From positions 1 through 23,735 of the forward strand of contig JBHJOF010000150.1 of NCBI GenBank assembly GCA_050330055.1: a stretch of 23,735 nucleotides of DNA, given 5' to 3'. The number at the start of each line of letters is the position of its first letter. Position 1 is the first letter of the stretch. A program made the translations under genes and the position numbers. The notes under the pieces were generated by a model. The model did no database searches and was not told the DNA's origin. It saw nothing but the letters and a program-made list of their open reading frames with translations. This DNA comes from JBHJOF01 sp050330055. GTDB lineage: Bacteria > Pseudomonadota > Alphaproteobacteria > Kiloniellales > JAKSDN01. Positions 15,644 through 22,921 of this stretch are shown here, one piece after another.

Positions 15644-17284
15644 ATGTGGCGAATTCAATGTGGCCCCCCATTTGCCGCCCCGGACGCGCCGATGCGCCCA
15701 GCGGCAGCCCGCTCCGCCCTAGAGACCGGGATCCTGCTGCTTTGCACGCTTCTGGCCGCCTGCGGGCTTGGCGAGAATGAAGAAAGTGCCAAGCTCGGAC
15801 TGGTTGAAGGCTTTGCGGGCCTCGTGGCGGCGGACGACCCGCGTGCTGCGGTGGTGGGGCGCGACATCTTGGGCAACGGTGGCAACGCGGCCGACGCGGC
15901 GGCGGCGATCTATTTCACACTGGCGGTGACTCTGCCGTCGCGCGCCGGCCTGGGCGGCGGCGGTGTCTGTGTCCTGTTCAACCACCGCGAGCGGAGCGGC
16001 GAGGTCCTCGCGTTTCTGCCGCAGCGCAGCGGGGCAGGTCTGGTGCCGCTGGGCGTGCGCGCCATGGCCGCCCTGCATGCCCGGCACGGCCGACAGCGCT
16101 GGGAAGAGATCATTGGACCGGCGGAGAACCTGGCCCGCTTCGGTCATGGCGTCAGCCGTGCGTTTGCCCAGGATCTGGCCCTGGCCGAGCCGCTGCTGAG
16201 CGGCGACAGCGAACTCGCCCGCACTTTCCGCTCGGCAACCGGCAGCGTCCCCAGGGAAGGCGACCGCATCGTCCAGGCCACCCTGGCGACGGTGCTGGGC
16301 GGTATCCGCACGCAGGGGGCCGCCTACATGTACGGTGGGCCCTTCGCCAGGCGCTTCGTCGAGGCGACCGCGGCGGCTGGCCTGCCGGTCGAGCTGGCGG
16401 ACCTGCGGGACGCCGTGCCGCGCCTGTCGCCGGCGCTCGGCGTGGAGGTCGGCCACGACATGGCCTACTTCTCCGGGCCGCCGGCGGGCGGCCTCCTGGC
16501 CGCTCAGCTCTGGCGCCTGCTCGCCGAGGAGGCCGGTTACCGCAGGACCACGGGCGCCGACCGGGGTCACCTGTTCGCCGAAGCCGCCATGCGGGTCTTC
16601 GCCGGACGCAGCGCTTGGCCCGCCAGCGCCGCGAACGACGGTGTCGCGCTGCTCGAGGACGGAGAGGTCAGGAGCTTGCTTGCCGGCTACGACCCTCAGC
16701 GCCACACGCCGGCCAGCAGCCTCTCGCCGGCGCCGGCGGCGGTTGCCGACAGTTCGGCTGGGGCCGGCTTCGTCACGGCGGACCGTTTCGGCAACGGCGT
16801 CGCCTGCAGCCTCACCATGAACGGGCTGTTCGGCAGCAGGCACATGGCACCGGGAACCGGGATTCTCCTGGCCGCGCCGCCCGCGCCCGGCAGCGATGGG
16901 GCCCTCTCGCCCAGTGCCGTGGTGATCGGCAACCGGGCCACCGGCGACCTTCGCTTTGCCGCGGCGGCCTCGGGCGGTGCCGTGGCTCCGACGGCACTGG
17001 TGCAGGTCATGCTGGCCGTGCTGGAGGACGAGCAATCGCTGGACGAGGCGATGCGCAGCGCACGCTTTCATCACGGCGGCCTCCCGGACGAGCTGTTCTA
17101 CGAGAGCGGCGTGCCGCAAGAGGTGGTGCGCGAGCTGCTGGCGCGCGGCCACGCGGTACAGGAAGCGGCGGCGCTCGGCCGGGTGGACGCCCTCTACTGT
17201 CAGCGCGGCATTCGCAGGGACAGCGCCGGTTGCACCGTGGCAAGCGATCCGCGCGGCCACGGCCTGGCGGCTGTGGCGCAGTAG
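15644..17284 (+). CDS. gamma-glutamyltransferase-family lipoprotein, possibly inactive
   Basis: A 546-residue protein of the GGT (Ntn-hydrolase) fold. A lipobox LLAAC places the lipidated cysteine at residue 40, so it should be a membrane-anchored periplasmic lipoprotein. The large-subunit signature VGRDILGNGGNAADAAAAIYFTLAVTLPSRAGLGGGG is clear. In the small-subunit region NGLFGSRHMAPGTGILL and the oxyanion-type SGG (in AAASGGAVAPT) are kept, but the stretch where GGTs have the autocatalytic Thr (TTHxSVVD) reads SSAGAGFVTAD (370-380). Ungapped, the nucleophile position is G373. The ATG at 15644 has AAGG 10 nt upstream. The ATG at 15692 would give a more typical lipoprotein signal (Cys at 24) but has no ribosome-binding site. 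It is followed after 3 nt by an aminotransferase gene. Confidence 0.85.
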   Translation: MWRIQCGPPFAAPDAPMRPAAARSALETGILLLCTLLAACGLGENEESAKLGLVEGFAGLVAADDPRAAVVGRDILGNGGNAADAAAAIYFTLAVTLPSRAGLGGGGVCVLFNHRERSGEVLAFLPQRSGAGLVPLGVRAMAALHARHGRQRWEEIIGPAENLARFGHGVSRAFAQDLALAEPLLSGDSELARTFRSATGSVPREGDRIVQATLATVLGGIRTQGAAYMYGGPFARRFVEATAAAGLPVELADLRDAVPRLSPALGVEVGHDMAYFSGPPAGGLLAAQLWRLLAEEAGYRRTTGADRGHLFAEAAMRVFAGRSAWPASAANDGVALLEDGEVRSLLAGYDPQRHTPASSLSPAPAAVADSSAGAGFVTADRFGNGVACSLTMNGLFGSRHMAPGTGILLAAPPAPGSDGALSPSAVVIGNRATGDLRFAAAASGGAVAPTALVQVMLAVLEDEQSLDEAMRSARFHHGGLPDELFYESGVPQEVVRELLARGHAVQEAAALGRVDALYCQRGIRRDSAGCTVASDPRGHGLAAVAQ

Positions 17285-17287
17285 GCC

Positions 17288-18448
17288 GTGGCCCTAAAGC
17301 AGTCGTCGCGCGGGGCGATCCCGCCCTTCATCGTGATGGACGTCATGCGCGCCGCCAACGAGCGCGCGGCGAGCGGTGCCGACGTTCTGCACCTGGAGGT
17401 CGGGCAGCCGGCGACCGCCGCGCCGAAGGCGGTGCTGGAGGCGGCGGCGCGAGCCCTGGCTGACGACCGCATCGCCTACACCGAGGCTTTCGGGCTGCCC
17501 GATCTGCGCCGCCGCATCGCCCGGCACTACCGCGACCGCTACGGGGTAGACGTCGAAGAGGGGCGCATCGCCGTGACCACGGGGTCGTCGGGCGGCTTTC
17601 TGCTCGGCTTCCTGGCCGCCTTCGATCCGGGCGAGCGGGTGGCGCTGGCGGCGCCGGGCTATCCCGCCTATCGCAACATCCTGGCGGCGTTGGGCAACCG
17701 GCCCGTGCTGCTGCCGAGCGAGGCGGAGCACCGCTTCCAACCGACGCCGGAGTTGCTCGAGCGGCTGGACGAGCCCATCGCCGGGCTGATCGTCGCCTCG
17801 CCCTCCAATCCGACCGGCACCATGGTCGACCGCGGCCACATGAAGGCCCTGGTCGACTACTGTGCCGAACGGGCGATTCGGCTGGTGTCGGACGAGATCT
17901 ATCACGGCATCAGCTACGGCGAGGCGCCGGTCTCGGCGCTCGAGCTGACCGGCGACGCGATCGTCATCAACAGCTTCTCCAAGTATTTCTCGATGACCGG
18001 CTGGCGGCTCGGCTGGATGGTGGTGCCGCAAGACCTGCTGCGCCCGGTCGAATGCCTGGCGCAGAATTTCTTCATCTCGCCGCCGACCCTGTCGCAGCTC
18101 GCCGGCCTTGCGGCCTTTGATTGCTGCGACGAGCTTGACGGTCATGTCGCGCGCTACACCCGCAATCGGGCGCTGCTGCTGCGCGAGTTGCCGAAGGCCG
18201 GGCTGGATCGCTTGGCGCCAGCGGACGGTGCTTTCTACATCTACGCCAATGTCAGTCGCCTGACCAACGACAGCGAGGAATTCTGCCGCCGCATGCTGGC
18301 CGAGACCGGCGTTGCGGCCACGCCCGGTGTCGATTTCGATCCCGAACGTGGCAACCGCTTCGTGCGCTTTTCCTTTGCCGGCGCGGAGTCCGAGATTGCC
18401 GAGGCAGGCAGGCGGCTGCAGGTCTGGCTCGCCGGGCGCGGCAGCTAG
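17288..18448 (+). CDS. PLP-dependent class I/II aminotransferase
   Basis: Fold-type I aminotransferase of 386 residues, cytosolic. The Schiff-base lysine is K232 in NSFSKYFSMTGWRLGW. Other signatures are ASPSNPTGTM (Asn contacting PLP), SDEIYHGISYG (Asp to the pyridine nitrogen) and the C-terminal FVRFSFAG with the carboxylate-binding Arg. Overall it looks like the aspartate/alanine/aromatic aminotransferase group, but the amino-acid substrate cannot be read from the sequence. The start is GTG at 17288, 3 nt after the stop of the GGT-like gene, so the two are almost certainly co-transcribed. The pairing could mean that the transferase-like lipoprotein and the aminotransferase serve one amino-acid process, but that is a guess. 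It converges on rne with a 34-nt gap and no visible terminator. Confidence 0.93.
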   Translation: MALKQSSRGAIPPFIVMDVMRAANERAASGADVLHLEVGQPATAAPKAVLEAAARALADDRIAYTEAFGLPDLRRRIARHYRDRYGVDVEEGRIAVTTGSSGGFLLGFLAAFDPGERVALAAPGYPAYRNILAALGNRPVLLPSEAEHRFQPTPELLERLDEPIAGLIVASPSNPTGTMVDRGHMKALVDYCAERAIRLVSDEIYHGISYGEAPVSALELTGDAIVINSFSKYFSMTGWRLGWMVVPQDLLRPVECLAQNFFISPPTLSQLAGLAAFDCCDELDGHVARYTRNRALLLRELPKAGLDRLAPADGAFYIYANVSRLTNDSEEFCRRMLAETGVAATPGVDFDPERGNRFVRFSFAGAESEIAEAGRRLQVWLAGRGS

Positions 18449-18482
18449 GACGCCGCGCCCGCACACATTGAGCCGGCCGGAT

Positions 18483-21086
18483 TCAGATCAGGCGGTTCCA
18501 CCAGCCGCGTCGTTTTGGCTTGTCGCCCTCCGAGCTGGCGGCATCTGCGGTCGACCTAGTGATCTCCGGCACCGAAATTTCCGCCGCGGCCTCAGGTGCA
18601 GCCGCCAGCGGCTGAGCGGCAAGCGGCAGAGCCTCGACCTCGGCCGGGCTTTCCGCCGGCCCCGCTGGCATCTCGGCCTGGTCAGGCGGCTCTTCGGCAG
18701 GCGGCGCGGCGCTGATTGCCCCGTTGCTGCGGCCGGTCGCGCTGCGGCGGGGCCGGTCTGACCTGGACGAGCGTGGGCGTCTGGGCTTGGGCTTGCTCGC
18801 CTGGCCCGCGTCTTCGGTCGTCTCGTCTGCCGGCTCCGCCTGGAGCTCATCGTCCTCGCCGGGCGCCTCGGGGGATGCCTCGGGCCTTTCGTCGCCGGTT
18901 TCAGCCACGACTGGCTCAGCCGCACTCGCCTCGGCACCGCTGGTCTCGGTACCGGCCGCCTCGTCGGTTTCGGCGAGCTCGCGCCGGCGGCGGGAGCGGC
19001 GCCGTCCGCCGCGCTTGCCGCGGCGCCGGCGCGGGCGCTGCTGCTCGTCTTCGCCGCTTTCCTCGGCGGCGGCCACCTCTGCAGCCTCCTCCTCTTCGGG
19101 GGCTTCCTCCGCCTCGGCAGCAACGGGTGCTTCCTCGTCGCGGCGCCGTCCGCGGCGCCTGCGGCGGCGCTTCCGCTCTTCCTCTCTGGCGCCGCCGGGC
19201 GCGGCGGCCGGCGCCTCCTCCGCCGCGGCGGCCTCCGGCGCGGCCGCTTCGCGGACCGTCTCATCGGCGAAACGCTTGATCTCGAAGTTCGGCGGGATCA
19301 GCGTGTCGCTGTGCTCGACCTCGATCTGGAAGCCATAGCGCTGCTCGATCTCGAGCAGGCGCTGGCGCTTCTGGTTGAGCACGAAGAAGGCGATCGCGGT
19401 CGGCACTGTAACCATCAGGCGGCCGCCGGCGCGGCGCACGCCTTCTTCCTCGAGGGTCCGCAGCACCTGCAGCGCCGAGGACTCGGTGGAACGGATGCGG
19501 CCGCTGCCGCCGCAGTGGACGCAGGTCACGGTCGAGCTCTCGAGCAGGCTCGGGCGCAGGCGCTGGCGCGACAGCTCGAGCAGTCCGAAGGGGCTGATGC
19601 GGCCGAGCTGGATGCGCGCGCGGTCGCTGCGCATGGCTTCCTTAAGGCGCCGTTCGACCTCGCGATTGTGGCGCGACTCCTCCATGTCGATGAAGTCGAT
19701 CACGATGAGACCGGCCAGATCCCGTAGGCGGAGCTGGCGGGCGATCTCGCTCGCCGCTTCCAGGTTGGTGCGCAGCGCGGTCTCCTCGATGTGGCGTTCC
19801 TTGGTGGCGCGGCCCGAGTTCACGTCGATCGCCACCAGCGCCTCGGTCGGATTGATCACCACGTAGCCGCCGGAGCTGAGCTGCACCACCATGCTGTGCA
19901 TGGTGTCTAGCTGCTTTTCGACCTGGTAGCGCTGGAACAGAGGGACCGCGTCGTCCTTGAAGATCTGCACCTTGCGGGCGTGGCTCGGCATCAAGCTCTT
20001 CATGAAGTCCTTGGCCGCCTTGTAGCCCTCCTCTCCCTCGACCAGAATGTCCTTCATGTCGCGGCTGTAGAGATCGCGGATCGCCCGCTTGATCAGGTTG
20101 GCCTCTTCATAGATCAAGGCCGGGGCGGTGGAGCGCAGCGTGCTTTCACGGATCTCGTTCCATAGGCGTAGCAGATAGTCGTAGTCGCGGCGGATCTCGG
20201 CCTTGCTGCGCTGGCTGCCGGCGGTGCGTACGATCACCGCCATGCCCTCGGGGATGTCGAGGTCGGAGATGATGCCCTTGAGCCGACGGCGGTCGGTGGC
20301 GCTGGCGATCTTGCGGCTGATGCCGCCACCCTTGTTGGTGTTCGGCATGAGGACGCAGTAGCGCCCGGCGAGCGACAGGTAGGTGGTCAGCGCCGCGCCC
20401 TTGTTGCCGCGCTCCTCCTTGGTCACCTGGACGAGGAGGACCTGGCGGCGCTTGATCACCTCCTGAATCTTGTAGCGGCGCAGCAGGCGGGCCCGCTTGC
20501 GGGCATCCTCGTCGGCTTCGTCGCCGCCGACCGTGTCGACGCCGGTCTCGACTTCGACCTCGACGACCTCGCCGTTCGGCTCCTCCGAGGTCGACTTGCT
20601 CTTGGCGCGGACCGCCGCCGAGCGCCGCCGCCGGCCGCGGCCGCGGGGCTTGGGCGCATCTCCGGCCTCGTCTTTGGCCGGCTCGGCCTCGCTGACCTCG
20701 CTGTCGCCGTCCTTGGCCGCCGGCCTATCGCCGTTGTCCGCTGCGTCTTCGGCGTCCTCGTCGACGGCAGCCGCCTCTTCCTCGACCGCAGCCGAGCCGA
20801 TGGCCGCCTCCTCGGCCAGCAATGCCTCGCGGTCCGCGATGGGGATGCGGTAGTAGTCCGGGTGAATTTCGCTGAATGGCAGGAAACCGTGCCGGTTGCC
20901 GCCATAGTCGACGAAGGCCGCTTGGAGCGAGGGTTCGACCCGCGTTACCTTCGCGAGGTAGATGTTGCCCTTGAGCTGTTTCTTGGCAAGGGTTTCGTAA
21001 TCAAACTCTTCGAGACGTTTGTCGCTGAGCACCACCACCCGCGTCTCCTCCGGGTGGGTTGCATCGATCAGCATCTGCTTCGGCAT
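18483..21086 (-). CDS. rne: ribonuclease E
   Basis: Endoribonuclease that starts mRNA decay and matures rRNA and tRNA precursors, and scaffolds the degradosome. The 867-residue product has an S1 domain (about 36-235) interrupted by a long acidic/basic insert (about 92-200), the 5'-sensor and DNase I-like catalytic region with D421 (in AIDVNSG) and D464 (in VIDFID), spaced 43 apart as in E. coli D303/D346, and the Zn-link C522-x-x-C525 (in TCVHCGGSG), spaced 58 from D464 as in E. coli. After about residue 607 comes a disordered tail rich in Glu/Ala with several Arg-rich blocks, ending PKRRGWWNRLI, a terminal motif I associate with alphaproteobacterial RNase E. The ATG at 21086 has GGAG about 11 nt upstream. 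It has a long divergent leader region. Confidence 0.97.
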   Translation of the reverse strand: MPKQMLIDATHPEETRVVVLSDKRLEEFDYETLAKKQLKGNIYLAKVTRVEPSLQAAFVDYGGNRHGFLPFSEIHPDYYRIPIADREALLAEEAAIGSAAVEEEAAAVDEDAEDAADNGDRPAAKDGDSEVSEAEPAKDEAGDAPKPRGRGRRRRSAAVRAKSKSTSEEPNGEVVEVEVETGVDTVGGDEADEDARKRARLLRRYKIQEVIKRRQVLLVQVTKEERGNKGAALTTYLSLAGRYCVLMPNTNKGGGISRKIASATDRRRLKGIISDLDIPEGMAVIVRTAGSQRSKAEIRRDYDYLLRLWNEIRESTLRSTAPALIYEEANLIKRAIRDLYSRDMKDILVEGEEGYKAAKDFMKSLMPSHARKVQIFKDDAVPLFQRYQVEKQLDTMHSMVVQLSSGGYVVINPTEALVAIDVNSGRATKERHIEETALRTNLEAASEIARQLRLRDLAGLIVIDFIDMEESRHNREVERRLKEAMRSDRARIQLGRISPFGLLELSRQRLRPSLLESSTVTCVHCGGSGRIRSTESSALQVLRTLEEEGVRRAGGRLMVTVPTAIAFFVLNQKRQRLLEIEQRYGFQIEVEHSDTLIPPNFEIKRFADETVREAAAPEAAAAEEAPAAAPGGAREEERKRRRRRRGRRRDEEAPVAAEAEEAPEEEEAAEVAAAEESGEDEQQRPRRRRGKRGGRRRSRRRRELAETDEAAGTETSGAEASAAEPVVAETGDERPEASPEAPGEDDELQAEPADETTEDAGQASKPKPRRPRSSRSDRPRRSATGRSNGAISAAPPAEEPPDQAEMPAGPAESPAEVEALPLAAQPLAAAPEAAAEISVPEITRSTADAASSEGDKPKRRGWWNRLI

Positions 21087-21188
21087 AAAAATGAGTCTCC
21101 ACGTCGCGCCTGGCGGACGCCACCAAGGCGGCGGGTCGCGGCGCGAGGCTGTTTGTTGCGGTTCGGTGCGGCGTGGTCAGGGAAGCGG

Positions 21189-21227
21189 TCATGCCGGCTT
21201 GCTCGTGTTGTTGCGGCAATAGCCCAT
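21189..21227 (-). CDS. possible upstream ORF (leader peptide) of rne, 12 codons
   Basis: On the minus strand an ATG at 21227 opens a 12-codon frame (MGYCRNNTSKPA, stop TGA ending at 21189). GAGG at 21236-21233 lies 5 nt before the ATG, a better ribosome-binding site than that of rne itself. It ends 102 nt before the rne start and begins 19 nt after the hairpin at 21247-21263. Translation of this frame could affect leader folding or RNase E autoregulation. No family is recognisable, and chance occurrence is quite possible. Confidence 0.25.
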   Translation of the reverse strand: MGYCRNNTSKPA

Positions 21228-21246
21228 AGCTTCCTCAAAACCACTT

Positions 21247-21263
21247 GGCCCCGACCCGGGGCC
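21247..21263 (-). terminator. terminator-like hairpin in the rne leader
   Basis: GGCCCCG (21247-21253) and CGGGGCC (21257-21263) form a perfect 7-bp stem with a 3-nt loop. In the rne (minus) sense it is followed by AAGTGGTTTT, so the U-run is short and offset by 6 nt. It could act as a weak attenuator or simply as a structural leader hairpin. Confidence 0.35.
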
Positions 21264-21356
21264 CGATCGTTAAACGCCCGGCGGCGCTCATGTCCGCCAT
21301 TTGTTCTGCAGTTGCCGGCACAGCCGCCGCAGGCCTTCCAGTCGGCCTTTGCGCTA

Positions 21357-21368
21357 GGCCACAATCAC
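21357..21368. repeat. 12-bp direct repeat, copy 1 (rne/amidase gap)
   Basis: GGCCACAATCAC occurs here and again at 21490-21501, with 133 bp between starts. Both copies are in the same divergent regulatory gap. On the rne strand it reads GTGATTGTGGCC. It could be a repeated regulator site. Confidence 0.5.
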
Positions 21369-21468
21369 CCGCTTGGCTCATTGGCCCCCTGGTTCGATAA
21401 CCCTGGGCCGGGTGGCCGTCGCACAGTCTCGGGAACGCAGCGGGGCGGTACCGTGTGGCAACTTATTA

Positions 21469-21497
21469 AACATATGTTGATCTGACCACGGCCACAA
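21469..21497 (-). promoter_or_regulatory. candidate rne promoter (minus strand)
   Basis: On the minus strand TTGTGG (21497-21492) and TATGTT (21474-21469) are separated by 17 nt. Both match the sigma-70 consensus only partly (3/6 and 4/6). The -10 element lies inside the perfect 10-bp palindrome AACATATGTT (21469-21478), and the -35 overlaps repeat copy 2. Transcription from here would give a leader of about 375 nt, close to the E. coli rne leader length. Confidence 0.25.
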
Positions 21498-21501
21498 TCA
21501 C
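21490..21501. repeat. 12-bp direct repeat, copy 2 (rne/amidase gap)
   Basis: Second copy of GGCCACAATCAC, identical to 21357-21368 and in the same orientation. It overlaps the candidate -35 element of rne. Confidence 0.5.
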
Positions 21502-21615
21502 TTTATCCTGTCCCGCGGGAGGCGGCCGCGGCGGGCATCGCCTAAAGATATTTTCTGGCTGCATCAACAGTAGTTTATATATATCTTGGGTGGCCGCGAG
21601 ATCATCTCACAAGAT

Positions 21616-22824
21616 ATGGGTAACTTTTCAGTAGTGATGCGTGCTGTATTCGCCCTGTTCTGCCTTCTGCTCATGATGCCGGAGGCGCTGGCCAAACCGG
21701 GCGCCACCGCGGTTCGCATAGGCATCCATCCCGACAAGACGCGCTTCGTGCTCGAGCTGACCGAGGAGCCGAGCTACCGTGTCTTCACCCTGCCGGACCC
21801 GGCCCGCGTGGTGATCGACCTGCCGGAGCTGGACTGGCGGATTGGAGCGGAGCCGGTACAGGAGGGCCGCGGCCTGATCCAGGCCCTGCGATACGGCCTC
21901 TTCGCGCCCGGCACCAGTCGCGTGGTGCTCGACATGACCGGGCCGGTCGGCATCAAGGAGGTGCTGGTGCTGCCGCCCAGCGCCGAGGCGGCGTACCGGT
22001 TGGTGATCGACCTGAAGCCTGTGAGTTCCGCCGTCTTCCTCAATCCCGACGAGCGGCGGCCGATCCTGTCCGCGCGGCCCTTGCCCATGCCGAGCCAACC
22101 GGCGGCAGCGCCGGGCCCCAAATCGGACGACCGGCCGACCATCGTGATAGACGCCGGTCACGGCGGCGTCGACCCCGGGGCGGTCGGCGTCTCGGGTATC
22201 TACGAGAAGCAGGTGACGCTCGACTATGCCCGCGAGCTGCGCAGACAGCTCCTCGAGAGCGGGCGCTACCGCGTGGTCATGACCCGTGACAGCGACGTCT
22301 TCCTGCAGCTTCGCGACCGCATCGCGGTGGCCCAGAAGGCGGAGGGGGACATCTTCCTGTCCCTGCACGCCAACTCCTATCCGACCGATCAGGCGCGCGG
22401 TGCGGCGGTTTATACCCTGTCGGAGAAGGCCTCGGACGCCGAGGCGGCGGCCCTGGCCAACAAGGAAAACAAGGCCGACGTCATTGCCGGCGTCAACCTG
22501 GGGGCCCAGACTCAGGACGTCAGCATGATCCTGATCGACCTGGCCCAGCGCGAAACCATGAATCTCTCCAAGAACTTCGCCAACAAGCTGGTCGGCGAGC
22601 TCGGTAAGGTTACCACGCTGATACGCAATACCCACCGCTTCGCCGGCTTTGCGGTCCTGAAGTCGCCGATCGTACCCTCGGTCCTGGTCGAGATCGGCTA
22701 TATGTCGAACCGCGAGGAGGAGAAGCTATTGCTGAATCCCGCCAATCGCACCAAGTTATGCGAATCGATGGTCCGTGCCCTCGACCGTTACTTCGAATGG
22801 CAGGAAAGCCTGCGCCGTTCCTGA
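21616..22824 (+). CDS. N-acetylmuramoyl-L-alanine amidase (AmiC-like, AMIN + Amidase_3)
   Basis: Exported zinc amidase that cleaves the amide bond between MurNAc and the stem peptide, normally at the division septum. With this start it has 402 residues: signal peptide about 1-26 (cleavage after ALA), AMIN domain about 32-135 that binds peptidoglycan or the septum, a Pro-rich linker (about 150-172), and the Amidase_3 domain (about 175-395). Zinc ligands and the catalytic Glu are visible: H182 (in IDAGHGG), E197 (in IYEKQVTLD), H251 (in SLHANS) and E359 (in VEIGYMSN). Possible starts are TTG 21586, ATG 21616 and ATG 21637, and none has a good ribosome-binding site. 21637 would give a compact 19-residue signal peptide and is equally plausible. 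It lies 97 nt upstream of PBP1A, also a cell-wall enzyme. In E. coli such amidases need EnvC/NlpD-type activators, which are not seen here. Confidence 0.94.
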   Translation: MGNFSVVMRAVFALFCLLLMMPEALAKPGATAVRIGIHPDKTRFVLELTEEPSYRVFTLPDPARVVIDLPELDWRIGAEPVQEGRGLIQALRYGLFAPGTSRVVLDMTGPVGIKEVLVLPPSAEAAYRLVIDLKPVSSAVFLNPDERRPILSARPLPMPSQPAAAPGPKSDDRPTIVIDAGHGGVDPGAVGVSGIYEKQVTLDYARELRRQLLESGRYRVVMTRDSDVFLQLRDRIAVAQKAEGDIFLSLHANSYPTDQARGAAVYTLSEKASDAEAAALANKENKADVIAGVNLGAQTQDVSMILIDLAQRETMNLSKNFANKLVGELGKVTTLIRNTHRFAGFAVLKSPIVPSVLVEIGYMSNREEEKLLLNPANRTKLCESMVRALDRYFEWQESLRRS

Positions 22825-22845
22825 CCGGGCGCCACCTTTCACCCA

Positions 22846-22859
22846 AAATTGTCCAATTT
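22846..22859. promoter_or_regulatory. AT-rich inverted repeat upstream of PBP1A, candidate operator
   Basis: AAATTG (22846-22851) and CAATTT (22854-22859) are perfect inverted repeats separated by TC. They stand out in this GC-rich genome. TACAAT, a good -10 match, follows at 22865-22870, about 52 nt before the PBP1A start. A -35 at ideal spacing is not obvious, so the site may be an operator at an activator-dependent promoter. Confidence 0.4.
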
Positions 22860-22921
22860 GAGGGTACAATGCCCTTCGAAACAGCCTCTGCCGCAGCCAG
22901 GAAAGCCGCTGGACGGCCGTG

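Larger units (their letters stand above)
21087..21615. promoter_or_regulatory. 529-nt divergent intergenic region: rne leader and amidase promoter region
   Basis: No protein-coding gene of normal size is supported here. On the minus strand it must contain the rne promoter and leader. In E. coli the rne leader is about 360 nt and mediates autoregulation, and a similar length fits here. The part from about 21540 to 21590 is strikingly AT-rich for this genome (TATATATAT at 21576-21584) and probably holds the amidase promoter, though I see no good -35 box. Sub-features are listed separately: a 12-bp direct repeat, a GC hairpin, a short upstream ORF and a candidate minus-strand promoter. Confidence 0.6.

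Noticed and set aside
15719..17260. 513-codon minus-strand open frame over the GGT-like gene
   Set aside because: No recognisable protein. The plus-strand frame shows a lipobox and clear GGT-family motifs.
17294..18466. 390-codon minus-strand open frame over the aminotransferase gene
   Set aside because: Mirror shadow of a well-conserved PLP enzyme. No domain signature.
18449..18482. Bidirectional terminator between the aminotransferase and rne
   Set aside because: The 34-nt gap has no stem with a U-run on either strand.
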